6,606 nt of DNA from contig CAAGFJ010000092.1 in assembly GCA_900769115.1 (NCBI GenBank), positions 1-6,606 of the forward strand. The letters run 5' to 3'. The notes below the pieces were generated by a model that saw only the letters and a list, made by a program, of their open reading frames with translations, was not told the DNA's origin and ran no database searches. Shown here piece by piece: positions 1 through 6,579 of the stretch. Made by a program: the position numbers and the translations under genes. Origin of the DNA: Lachnospiraceae bacterium (GTDB taxonomy: Bacteria; Bacillota; Clostridia; Lachnospirales; Lachnospiraceae). Each line of letters opens with the position of its first letter. Position 1 is the stretch's first letter.

Positions 1-139
1 GTACTCGGCGAGGTGTTTTCGAGCCTAGTACCGCTGCGTGTGATGAGTAGCGAGAGCGTGCCTGCATTGATAATGTTATATCCAAAACAACCGATTCATA
101 ACCTAATATTTCGCGCGTCTGTCACTTACGCTGTGCAAG
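1..139 (-). repeat. Left copy of a dispersed GC-rich repeat, inverted relative to 6435-6577
   Basis: The reverse complement of 6435-6577 aligns along this whole stretch. Bases 1-83 are identical. After that there are substitutions at 84, 88 and about 120, and one missing 4-base unit (GACAGACG here, GACGGACGGACG in the other copy). Weaker similarity continues to about 151, where the parS palindrome begins. The copy starts at the first base of the window, so it is probably cut by the window edge. It is visibly richer in G+C than the flanking intergenic DNA. It holds part of a hairpin (1-9 with 23-31). No transposase or target duplication is visible. The repeat itself is seen directly; membership of a genome-wide family is inference. 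Confidence 0.93.
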
Positions 140-146
140 AGTAAAC

Positions 147-176
147 AGGAGAATGTTTCACGTGAAACATTCTCCT
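147..176. other. parS: parS-like ParB/Spo0J binding site in a perfect 30-bp palindrome
   Basis: Two 15-base arms meet with no spacer and pair perfectly. The central 16 bases (154-169) read TGTTTCACGTGAAACA, which matches the known bacterial chromosomal parS consensus TGTTNCACGTGAAACA and is its fully symmetric form. ParB (Spo0J) loads on such sites and spreads to organise origin segregation with ParA (Soj) and SMC. The palindrome lies 8 bp past the pyrC stop, in intergenic DNA. It is a poor intrinsic terminator because neither side has a T-run. If it is functional, this locus lies in the origin-proximal part of the chromosome. The core match is direct; ParB binding is inferred. Confidence 0.9.
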
Positions 177-184
177 AGAAAAGT

Positions 185-1600
185 TTATTTGCCGGAATAT
201 GCATATACGATTCGTCCATCGCAGATTGTATATTGAACTTCTCCAAAAAGAGTTTCTCCTAAAAAAGGAGAGTTGGATGCTTTCGATACGAAGGACTCAT
301 AAGTGTGTGGCTTGTCATTAAAGATGACCAGATCCGCTGGGCCATCTTCTGCAATATAACCGCAATCTAAATGATACATAGCAGCAGGATTAGTCGTCAT
401 CTTCTCAATTAATTCTGAATAAGTAAGGTATCCTGGCTTTACTAAATTCGTGATTCCGAGTGAGAGAGAAGTCTCTAATCCGATGATTCCACTTGGTGCT
501 TCTGTGATTGGTTTGGACTTTTCCTCTGCACTGTGTGGAGCATGATCAGTTGCTATAATATCAATTGTGTTATCTTTTAATCCCTGGATGATTGCTAATC
601 GATCCTGTTCAGTCCGAAGAGGTGGGTTCATCTTAGCCATCGTTCCATGCTGAATGGCTGCCTGTTCATTTAATGAAAAATGATGAGGTGTTGCTTCTGC
701 ATGAATCGTAATAGCTTGTGCAATCTCCATTGGAATAATCTGTGTAAGGGATGTATTATTATCATGGACATCAGATATATCAGTAATGTCTTCCTTTGAT
801 CTCGGTAGTGGAAGAGTAAGATGATACTTTTCAATCTGTTCCATCTTTGCCTGACGAACCAGTTCTACTCCTTCTTTGCTGCTGATATGTTGAATATTGA
901 TTGGGGCATCTAACTTAGTAGCAAGATTCAAGTCACGGTATATCATATCAATCTCAGCTCCTCGTGGAGAGCCTTCTATCTCATAATATGCAGAAGCTTC
1001 TCCATGATTGATTCCATTGTTGGTAATCAGATTCGCATTTTCTTCATGGAAGCTAAGAGGTACCTGAAGTTCTTTTGCTTTCTTCATGGCAGTAATTACC
1101 ATATTCTCATCCATCATTGGAATTCCATCATCCGTGAATCCAACAGCACCTTTGTCTTTCAATAAATCCATATCTGTAAGCTCTTGTCCCTTAAGCCCTT
1201 TGGTAATGGAAGCACAGGAGAGTACATGAATGTCTGTTTCGGCACCTTTGTTTAATACATATTCTAATGTGTCAACATTATCAATTGTTGGTTTGGTATT
1301 CGCCATCATGACAACAGTAGTGAATCCACCCTTGGCAGCGGCTTTGGCACCTGTATAGATATCCTCCTTATAGGTGAATCCAGGATCGCGAAAATGTACA
1401 TGCACGTCGACAAGTCCCGGTGCAATCATCATATTATCAGCATAAATCACCTGTAGATTCTGACGTTCTTCTTCGGATAAATCCATCTCCATAATAAATG
1501 AATCTATCTTCTTAATCTTCTTATCTTCAATCAATATGTCATAGATTTCATTCCGGCCGGAACGGGGATCAATCACATATCCATTCTTAATTAATAGCAT
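185..1600 (-). CDS. pyrC: Dihydroorotase, class I (pyrimidine biosynthesis)
   Basis: This 471-residue cytosolic amidohydrolase interconverts N-carbamoyl-L-aspartate and L-dihydroorotate, the third step of de novo UMP synthesis. The metal-site signature HVHFRDPG is at 67-74 (H67, H69). Further expected ligands are D157 (TDDG), H185 (FHEEN) and H238 (QHIS). The catalytic aspartate is D352 in TDHAPH (352-356). MNPPLR (324-329) and APSGIIGLET (368-377) are also typical. The start is ATG at 1600, because AAAGGAG lies 10 nt upstream and MLLIKNGYVIDP is the family's normal N-terminus. An in-frame ATG at 1714 would add 38 hydrophobic residues and has no ribosome binding site. The protein is about 40 residues longer than usual (roughly 425-430), owing to an insertion between H238 and D352. 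No PyrR attenuator is evident, and no other pyr gene is nearby. Confidence 0.96.
   Translation of the reverse strand: MLLIKNGYVIDPRSGRNEIYDILIEDKKIKKIDSFIMEMDLSEEERQNLQVIYADNMMIAPGLVDVHVHFRDPGFTYKEDIYTGAKAAAKGGFTTVVMMANTKPTIDNVDTLEYVLNKGAETDIHVLSCASITKGLKGQELTDMDLLKDKGAVGFTDDGIPMMDENMVITAMKKAKELQVPLSFHEENANLITNNGINHGEASAYYEIEGSPRGAEIDMIYRDLNLATKLDAPINIQHISSKEGVELVRQAKMEQIEKYHLTLPLPRSKEDITDISDVHDNNTSLTQIIPMEIAQAITIHAEATPHHFSLNEQAAIQHGTMAKMNPPLRTEQDRLAIIQGLKDNTIDIIATDHAPHSAEEKSKPITEAPSGIIGLETSLSLGITNLVKPGYLTYSELIEKMTTNPAAMYHLDCGYIAEDGPADLVIFNDKPHTYESFVSKASNSPFLGETLFGEVQYTICDGRIVYAYSGK
713..838 (-). other. Extra segment inside dihydroorotase (about residues 255-296)
   Basis: In typical class I dihydroorotases the stretch after QHIS runs through a helix (GVELVRQAK) directly into a short strand ending in AEATPHH. 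Here about 41 residues separate the two, including LPLPRSKEDITDISDVHDNN. The metal ligands before it keep family spacing; D352 and everything after is shifted by about 41. The reading frame stays open, and the segment is mostly hydrophilic, as expected for a surface loop. The expected spacing comes from remembered family numbering, not from an alignment run here. Confidence 0.7.
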
Positions 1601-1610
1601 AAAATCGATA

Positions 1611-1617
1611 CTCCTTT
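1611..1617 (-). promoter_or_regulatory. Ribosome binding site that fixes the pyrC start
   Basis: The minus strand reads AAAGGAG, 10 nt before the ATG at 1600. It is a strong match to the anti-Shine-Dalgarno sequence. No comparable site precedes the in-frame ATG at 1714, so the shorter protein is preferred. Confidence 0.88.
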
Positions 1618-1714
1618 CATAATGTATTATCGGGTTGTTGTATATAACAGATAACTTCGTATAGAATAGAAAACATATATTGGTATTGCTATGAAAGAAA
1701 AAGATGTATAACAA

Positions 1715-1743
1715 AATATAAACATAAAAAGCTTATAAATCAA
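1715..1743 (-). promoter_or_regulatory. Candidate sigma-A promoter of pyrC (proximal)
   Basis: On the minus strand TTGATT (1738-1743) is followed after 17 nt by TATATT (1715-1720). That gives 4/6 and 5/6 matches to the consensus with ideal spacing. Transcription would start near 1708 and leave a leader of about 105-110 nt before pyrC. AT-rich DNA yields chance matches, so confidence is moderate. Confidence 0.5.
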
Positions 1744-1760
1744 CCTTTTTACATAACATC

Positions 1761-1778
1761 GTATACATTTTAGTATAC
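1761..1778. repeat. GTATAC-N6-GTATAC dyad over a possible -10 box
   Basis: Two copies of the self-complementary hexamer GTATAC lie 6 bp apart, so the site reads as both a direct and an inverted repeat. It overlaps the -10 of the distal pyrC promoter candidate. An operator role is plausible but unproven, and AT-rich sequence can produce such dyads by chance. Confidence 0.3.
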
Positions 1779-1800
1779 ATGGGATTTCTATAAAAAACAA
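1772..1800 (-). promoter_or_regulatory. Candidate sigma-A promoter of pyrC (distal)
   Basis: TTGTTT (1795-1800) and TATACT (1772-1777) are separated by 17 nt on the minus strand. The -35 is weak and the -10 good. The -10 overlaps one half of a GTATAC-N6-GTATAC dyad (1761-1778), where a bound regulator could block polymerase. This is an alternative or an addition to the promoter at 1715-1743. Confidence 0.35.
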
Positions 1801-1889
1801 GAAGTAAGCAAAAAAGGTAGGAGATTATTTAAAGATTCAAAAATTAACTGTAGTTAAATTTGTGAAAATATAATAAATGGGATAAGCAG

Positions 1890-1934
1890 AAAATAAAAAG
1901 ATCGCATTGGATCAAAAAGATTACCAATGCGATC
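1890..1934 (-). terminator. Intrinsic terminator of argS
   Basis: An 11-bp perfect stem (GATCGCATTGG at 1900-1910 pairs with 1924-1934) encloses a 13-nt loop. On the minus strand it is followed at once by TTTTTATTTT. It lies 44 bp past the argS stop and is correctly oriented to end leftward transcription from argS. pyrC therefore probably needs its own promoter. Confidence 0.92.
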
Positions 1935-1978
1935 GAACAGGAATATGTCTCCTGTCTGATATATTCAGTTGCTTATTA

Positions 1979-3664
1979 TTACATCTGTTCCGGACACTGG
2001 ATACCTAACAGATCTAATGCATCCTTTAAGGTATGCTTGGTCATATCTACTAACTTTGCTCTGGCATTACGAAGTGATGCATCCTCAACATTAACCCGGT
2101 CAGCATTATAGAAACGGGAGAAGGATTGTGCAACATCCATTGCAAAACGTGCCACAACGCAAGGCTCATACTTCTCAGCCGCATCCTTGACAACCTGTGG
2201 AAAACGATTGATCTCTTTCAACAGGGCAATGGCTTCTTCATCTAACAATAAGCTGTAATCAATGGCTGCATCTGCATTATAGTCAATGCCTCGTAATATG
2301 CTGGCACAACGGCAGTAAGTATATTGTACATAAGGGCCTGTCTCACCATCAAAGTTCAATACCTTATCCCATTTGAAAGATACATCCTTGATTCTCTGGT
2401 TATACAGATCATGGAAGAGAATTGCTCCGACACCTACAATCTTGGCAACCTCATCCTTATTCTCTAAGTCAGGGTTCTTCTCTGCAATAACACCCTTTAC
2501 TTTGTCAATTGCTTCTAACAGAATATCTTCGGCATAAATGATATTACCACTTCTGGTAGAGAGCTTTGCCCCTTCTAAGCTTACCAATCCATAAGGAATG
2601 TGAACCAAAGAATCCTTTGCCCAGTCATTACCTAACAATTCGACTACTTTGAATACCTGAGCAAAATGAAGCTTCTGTTCCTGTCCGGTTACATACAGGC
2701 ATTTATCAAAGTTCCAACGCTGCTTACGGTAGAAGATAGCTGCCAGGTCACGGGTTGCATAGATGGAGCTTCCATCTTTCTTCATGATCAGACATGGTGG
2801 CATATCATATTCTTCTAAGTTGACAATCTGTGCACCCTGGCTTTCCTCTAATAGGTTTGCATCCTGTAGGCGTTTTACCACATCTGCAGTCTTGTCACGG
2901 TAGAAACTTTCTCCAAGATAATGATCGAATTCCATACCGAGAAGGGCATATGTTCCTTTGTATTCCTTCAAACTGATATCGACAAACCATTTCCAGATAT
3001 CCAGGGCTTCTTCATCGCCATGCTCCATCTTTGTAAACCAAGCTCTTGCCTGATCGTTCAGACTGTCGTCCTTGTCCGCTTCTTCATGGAACTTTACATA
3101 CAGACGCATCAATTCGGCAACGCCATCTTTCTCAACAGCTTCTTTGCTTCCCCATGCCTTATAAGCTACGATCAGCTTTCCAAACTGGGTACCCCAGTCA
3201 CCCAAATGATTGATACGTTCTACGTTATAGCCTAACTTGCTGTAGATCTTGTACAAAGAATTACCAATGATCGTAGTACGAAGATGTCCAACGTGGAAAT
3301 TCTTCGCTACATTTGGAGAAGAGTAGTCAATACAAATAGTCTTACCCTCACCCATTGTAGAAGAACCAAAGTTATCCACATCTGCAGTCTCAATCATGGT
3401 CTTTACAAACAGGTCTTTCTTGATAAAGAAGTTAAGGTAAGCACCTTTGACTTCTAACTTATCTAAGATGTCTACATCACCGATCTTTTCTGCAATCTCT
3501 GTGGCAATCATTGGTGGTGCTTTGCGTAATGTCTTCGCTAACTGGAAACATGGAAAAGCGTAATCGCCCATGTCTGCTTTTGGAGGAATCTCCAAAATAT
3601 CAGATACCATTGCTTTGTCTAAATTAACTGCGGTTGAAATTAAGTCAATAATCTGATCTCTCAT
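1979..3664 (-). CDS. argS: Arginyl-tRNA synthetase
   Basis: This 561-residue class I synthetase charges tRNA-Arg with arginine in the cytosol, and its length is normal for the family. The N-terminal tRNA-D-loop-binding region covers about 1-85. The HIGH-type signature HVGH (124-127) sits in the ArgRS-specific context SSPNVAKNFHVGHLR. GDWGTQFG (155-162) and TRDLAA (304-309) follow. The KMSKS-equivalent loop is KLSTRSGN (367-374). The helical DALR anticodon-binding domain fills about 447-561 and ends in the typical LLGIQCPEQM. The ATG at 3664 is preceded by a modest GAAAGG site about 10 nt upstream. The gap to the kinase gene is 110 bp. No T-box leader is seen. A strong terminator lies just downstream. 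Confidence 0.98.
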   Translation of the reverse strand: MRDQIIDLISTAVNLDKAMVSDILEIPPKADMGDYAFPCFQLAKTLRKAPPMIATEIAEKIGDVDILDKLEVKGAYLNFFIKKDLFVKTMIETADVDNFGSSTMGEGKTICIDYSSPNVAKNFHVGHLRTTIIGNSLYKIYSKLGYNVERINHLGDWGTQFGKLIVAYKAWGSKEAVEKDGVAELMRLYVKFHEEADKDDSLNDQARAWFTKMEHGDEEALDIWKWFVDISLKEYKGTYALLGMEFDHYLGESFYRDKTADVVKRLQDANLLEESQGAQIVNLEEYDMPPCLIMKKDGSSIYATRDLAAIFYRKQRWNFDKCLYVTGQEQKLHFAQVFKVVELLGNDWAKDSLVHIPYGLVSLEGAKLSTRSGNIIYAEDILLEAIDKVKGVIAEKNPDLENKDEVAKIVGVGAILFHDLYNQRIKDVSFKWDKVLNFDGETGPYVQYTYCRCASILRGIDYNADAAIDYSLLLDEEAIALLKEINRFPQVVKDAAEKYEPCVVARFAMDVAQSFSRFYNADRVNVEDASLRNARAKLVDMTKHTLKDALDLLGIQCPEQM

Positions 3665-3707
3665 TGTATCTGTACCTTTCTTATATGTTATTAAATAATT
3701 AATTGTA

Positions 3708-3746
3708 CAAAATTAAATATAGGCGACGATTCAGAAAATCATTCGC
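3708..3746 (-). terminator. Possible weak terminator after the histidine kinase gene
   Basis: On the minus strand GCGAATGATT (3746-3737) can pair with AATCGTCGC (3731-3723), with one bulged A and one G-U pair, around a TTCTG loop. A T-rich but interrupted tail (CTATATTTAATTTT) follows. The stem starts about 29 bp past the kinase stop. If it works, argS has its own promoter in the remaining ~60 bp, where I see no convincing -35/-10 pair. Read-through from the carboxypeptidase/kinase transcript into argS remains possible. Confidence 0.4.
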
Positions 3747-3774
3747 AAAAGGGAATGTGGATGTTTACGATATG

Positions 3775-4914
3775 TCAGCTATTTTTAATTGGAAAGGAGA
3801 ATCTCACATTCGTTCCGGAGATTAGATCTCCTTCAATCTGTAACTTACCATCTAGCTGGTAAATGGTCTCATGCAATTTGTGAAGACCGGAGTACCAGGC
3901 GGAACGTTCGAGATAATCTTCCGGAATTCCGACACCATTATCATTCACATATACATCAATCAAACGGCTGCTGATGAAAATCTTAGCCGTTACACGGTTC
4001 GCATTGGAATGTTTGAATACATTATCTAATATCTCCCGAAGCATCCGGATTAAACGGATGGAGATAAATGGTGGCAGGTTCAATTCATGTTCTGTACAGT
4101 CACAGGACGAATCAATCATGCATTCCGGGTGTTCCTTTTTGTAATCATCAAACAGCTTATTGATCTGATCCCAGATTGGCTGTTTGGTATCTATATTATA
4201 ATTCAATCGGTCTAATATATGGTCTAAGGAAGTAATGACATCTTCCTGAGAATGATGGACTTCCTCAAGGGTTATCCTGGCTCTTCCAATATCAGAGTGA
4301 AGCAGCCATTTTAATACATCTAACTTATTCAGACAGGAGGTTAGTTCCTGTCGAACATTCTGATCTAATGTGTTAGCATATTGGTAATGCTCATAATCCT
4401 CTAACTGCAACATGGTGTAGTTATGGGAGGTCTTCGCTTCCGTGTCTTCCGTCTCAATAAATTCAATGCCAGAATCTGCATCTTCTTCTGCTAACGAGTC
4501 ATTATGATTACTGCCAACTAATACGGTATGAATACATTTGCCCGCTTCTGAAAGCATCTCAACCTGTTCTTTGTAGAATTGGATATCTTGTTCTAATTCT
4601 GATATGCGCTTTTGCAGGCGTTCTCTCGCGTCTTCCAGGTCTTTGATCTGCAGAGCAATCTGTTTGCCTTTTGTTATAGTGTTACCGTTATCATTGGCAA
4701 TCGGCGAAAATACATTGCGTCTGGTATCAATGTGATACGTGTATAGATCTCTGGTCTTCTCTAAAGTCTCAATCTGTACCTCTAATTCAAACAATTCTGT
4801 CTTCAGATTCTGTATAAGTTCCAGATTGCTGATGTAAGTCTTATTGAAGTATTCCAGTGTCTTGGAGTTCGCTTCCTCTATAATATTGAATGGATTCCTT
4901 TCATCTTTGGTCAT
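3775..4914 (-). CDS. Soluble DegS-like sensor histidine kinase
   Basis: The 379-residue protein has no signal peptide or membrane segment, so it is probably cytosolic. Residues 30-125 are rich in Glu, Lys and Leu with coiled-coil character. An acidic linker follows (about 138-160), then a helical region (about 180-260), then a C-terminal HATPase_c domain. That domain shows an N-box with E294, N298 and H302, the G1 motif DNGVGI (325-330), and G2-like residues G343 and GT (367-368). The layout recalls DegS/LiaS-type (HisKA_3) kinases. The expected ExHD acceptor motif is not clean: the nearest candidate is EVHHS (218-222). GGAG lies 7 nt before the ATG. The gap to the upstream carboxypeptidase gene is only 21 nt, which indicates co-transcription. 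No response regulator is in the window. The ATPase domain is sure; kinase activity and signal are inferred. Confidence 0.82.
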   Translation of the reverse strand: MTKDERNPFNIIEEANSKTLEYFNKTYISNLELIQNLKTELFELEVQIETLEKTRDLYTYHIDTRRNVFSPIANDNGNTITKGKQIALQIKDLEDARERLQKRISELEQDIQFYKEQVEMLSEAGKCIHTVLVGSNHNDSLAEEDADSGIEFIETEDTEAKTSHNYTMLQLEDYEHYQYANTLDQNVRQELTSCLNKLDVLKWLLHSDIGRARITLEEVHHSQEDVITSLDHILDRLNYNIDTKQPIWDQINKLFDDYKKEHPECMIDSSCDCTEHELNLPPFISIRLIRMLREILDNVFKHSNANRVTAKIFISSRLIDVYVNDNGVGIPEDYLERSAWYSGLHKLHETIYQLDGKLQIEGDLISGTNVRFSFPIKNS

Positions 4915-4935
4915 GTAATATCTCCATACATTCTT

Positions 4936-6345
4936 CTAGAAATAATAGTCATCATCCCGTTTACGTCTTCTGCGGTAGCTTCTTCTTCTACGGTTACGTT
5001 TGATCTTACGAACCAAAGCAGCAAATAATAGATAAAGAAGTAATACAGCTAGCAGGGCAGCAATTACAATACCAATCCGTAGTACAATCTTGCCGATTGT
5101 TTTCCAGATAGAAGAATTCTTGGCAGGCTTCTCCTGTGACATCTGAGAAGACAGAAGAGGAGTGGTACTGGTAATTGGTGTGGAACCAATCTGTTCTCCA
5201 TTATAAGTAAATGTAATCTCACCTAATACATCATCTTGTGCCTTATCATAAAATGTTACATTTCTCTCAATCTGTGTCGTATCAACAGACTTATTAAGGA
5301 GAAGTGCGTAATCCTTGTCAACTGATAAGTCAATCATATCATGATCTAAACTTGTATAATAATTGCTTAAGATTGCATTATCCGTTGCAGTACTGTTCTC
5401 GTCCGATTCAAAAGAAAAATCAGCTAATGGGCGGTAATATGTGTAATTATTAAAGCAGTAATTATATAATGCCTTAGAATCCGAATAAGCATATTTGGCA
5501 CCATCACAATCCATGATCACACAGATAAGCTCTAAGCCATCTTTCTTGGCAAAGGTCATAAGTGTATTGTTCGCCTTCATGGTATATCCGGTCTTACCAC
5601 CTTCACAATATTCGTAATAATAAGGTTCAGCCGGATTGATCATCTTATTACCATTCCATAATGGTCTGGTCTCTTCTGTTAAATTCGTTGCCGGTACTGT
5701 ATAATTAAGGGTTCCTGCAATCTCACGGAATGTCTCATTCTTCAAAGCTTCCTTTGTAATCAATGCCATATCGTAAGCGGTTGTATAATGATCCTCGTCA
5801 TGCAGACCATTTGGTGTGACAAAATGTGTATTCTTACAACCAATCTCGGCAGCGCGTTCATTCATCAATTTAGCAAAGGATTCAATATCACCCGCTACAT
5901 ATTCTGCAAGAGCATAGGCACATTCATTTGCTGACTTCACCATAGTAGCATATACGAGATCCTTAACAGTAACCTGTTCTCCAACATCTAATCCAATCAG
6001 GGTACTATCACGTTCTACACCCCAGATTGCATTCTCTGACATTGTAACAGTAGCATTGAAGTCTACATTATGCTCTAAAGCAATCAACACAGTCAGAATC
6101 TTAGTAATACTGGCAGGATACTTCTTCTCCTGCGAATTCTTCTCATAAAGAACCTGTCCGGATGCAGCATCCATAACAATAGCAGCATTGGCAACCAGGT
6201 CAGGTGCCCTTGTAGGATCATCTGGATATTCCGTTGTTTCCGGATGTTCTGTCGACACTTCCTCTGTAATCTCCGTTGCGGAAACCGGCAGACAAATGGT
6301 CAGTGTCAGTAACAATGCCAAGAAGATGGCAAGCTTTTTCTTCAT
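4936..6345 (-). CDS. D-alanyl-D-alanine carboxypeptidase (peptidase S11, DacA/DacF-like PBP)
   Basis: This 469-residue low-molecular-weight penicillin-binding protein removes the terminal D-Ala from peptidoglycan stem peptides outside the membrane. A signal peptide (MKKK, hydrophobic 5-19) probably ends at VSA-TE (after 23). An acidic Thr/Pro/Glu-rich linker runs to about 48. The catalytic motifs are SITK (nucleophile S79, K82), SAN (138-140) and KTG (251-253). A C-terminal beta-rich domain spans about 300-400. Instead of a simple amphipathic anchor, there is a full membrane helix (about 416-445), then a cytoplasmic tail of Arg/Lys clusters ending DDDYYF. AAAGGAG lies about 10 nt before the ATG, behind a strong promoter at 6387-6415. 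It is the first gene of a likely two-gene operon with the kinase. Family and catalysis are secure; the exact paralogue (DacA, DacB, DacF) cannot be set. Confidence 0.95.
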   Translation of the reverse strand: MKKKLAIFLALLLTLTICLPVSATEITEEVSTEHPETTEYPDDPTRAPDLVANAAIVMDAASGQVLYEKNSQEKKYPASITKILTVLIALEHNVDFNATVTMSENAIWGVERDSTLIGLDVGEQVTVKDLVYATMVKSANECAYALAEYVAGDIESFAKLMNERAAEIGCKNTHFVTPNGLHDEDHYTTAYDMALITKEALKNETFREIAGTLNYTVPATNLTEETRPLWNGNKMINPAEPYYYEYCEGGKTGYTMKANNTLMTFAKKDGLELICVIMDCDGAKYAYSDSKALYNYCFNNYTYYRPLADFSFESDENSTATDNAILSNYYTSLDHDMIDLSVDKDYALLLNKSVDTTQIERNVTFYDKAQDDVLGEITFTYNGEQIGSTPITSTTPLLSSQMSQEKPAKNSSIWKTIGKIVLRIGIVIAALLAVLLLYLLFAALVRKIKRNRRRRSYRRRRKRDDDYYF

Positions 6346-6386
6346 TCTGTTCCTACTCCTTTATATCGATAAACATAATTATAACT

Positions 6387-6415
6387 ATTTTATTATATCT
6401 GAAACAAGGTGTCAA
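6387..6415 (-). promoter_or_regulatory. Sigma-A promoter of the carboxypeptidase/kinase operon
   Basis: On the minus strand a perfect TTGACA (6410-6415) is followed after exactly 17 nt by TAAAAT (6387-6392, 5/6). Transcription would start near 6380, leaving a leader of about 35 nt with a strong AAAGGAG site (6356-6362). The -35 lies about 20 bp from the repeat at 6435, or 9 bp if its degenerate edge at 6424 is counted. Confidence 0.88.
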
Positions 6416-6434
6416 CCTTTTCACTCCTTTCACC

Positions 6435-6577
6435 CTTGCACAGCGTAAGTGACGGACGGACGCGCGAAATATTAGGTTATGAATCGGTTATTTGGGATAT
6501 AACATTATCAATGCAGGCACGCTCTCGCTACTCATCACACGCAGCGGTACTAGGCTCGAAAACACCTCGCCGAGTAC
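6435..6577 (+). repeat. Right copy of the dispersed GC-rich repeat, inverted relative to 1-139
   Basis: Position 6577 pairs with position 1, and 6435 with 139. The differences are three substitutions plus one extra 4-base unit (GACG three times in a row, 6451-6462). Degenerate similarity reaches 6424. Sequence to 6606 is probably also repeat, but its partner lies outside the window. On the plus strand one frame is open from the TGA at 6400 to the window end and contains the peptide MQARSRYSSHAAVLGSKTP from ATG 6511. No ribosome binding site precedes that ATG. In the left copy the 4-base difference brings a TGA into the same frame, and two of the three substitutions change residues. A structural or mobile repeat is therefore more likely than a gene. 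Confidence 0.93.
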
Positions 6578-6579
6578 CG
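6545..6579. repeat. Hairpin inside the repeat
   Basis: CGGTACT (6545-6551) pairs with AGTACCG (6573-6579). After one A-G mismatch, GGC (6553-6555) pairs with GCC (6569-6571), leaving a 13-nt loop. The left copy keeps the same stem at 1-9/23-31, truncated by the window edge. Palindromic stems of this sort occur in REP/MITE-like elements; the class is not established here. Confidence 0.6.

Larger units (their letters stand above)
1601..1978. other. 378-bp gene-free AT-rich gap between argS and pyrC
   Basis: The gap holds the argS terminator (1890-1934), two candidate pyrC promoters (1772-1800 and 1715-1743) and the pyrC ribosome binding site. It also contains a dyad of two GTATAC hexamers (1761-1766 and 1773-1778) and a weak AT-only hairpin, TTAACT/AGTTAA (1844-1857). 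I see no tRNA, no T-box or PyrR leader, and no small ORF with a credible ribosome binding site. Confidence 0.75.

Noticed and set aside
147..176. Palindrome as a bidirectional intrinsic terminator
   Set aside because: Neither flank has a T-run, there is no loop, and the core is an exact parS match. Some termination or RNA-end protection for pyrC is still possible.
1601..1714. N-terminal extension of dihydroorotase from the ATG at 1714
   Set aside because: There is no Shine-Dalgarno sequence, the residues are unlike the family, and a strong site precedes the ATG at 1600.
2921..3235. Plus-strand ORF of 104 codons
   Set aside because: It lies wholly antisense to the conserved argS core, has no recognisable domain and no credible ribosome binding site.
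3665..3774. T-box riboswitch or clear promoter ahead of argS
   Set aside because: Only 110 bp are available, with no T-box sequence or specifier stem. The best -35/-10 pair (TTGTAC-17-CATATA) is too weak to annotate.
3789..3974. Plus-strand ORF of 61 codons
   Set aside because: It is antisense to the HATPase domain of the kinase gene and is a shadow of its codon usage.
6188..6448. Plus-strand ORF of 86 codons
   Set aside because: It is antisense to the carboxypeptidase signal-peptide region and crosses that gene's promoter and the repeat edge.
1..6577. Composite transposon or genomic island
   Set aside because: The inverted arms fit superficially, but there is no transposase, integrase or visible target duplication, and the cargo includes essential argS with base composition like its neighbours.
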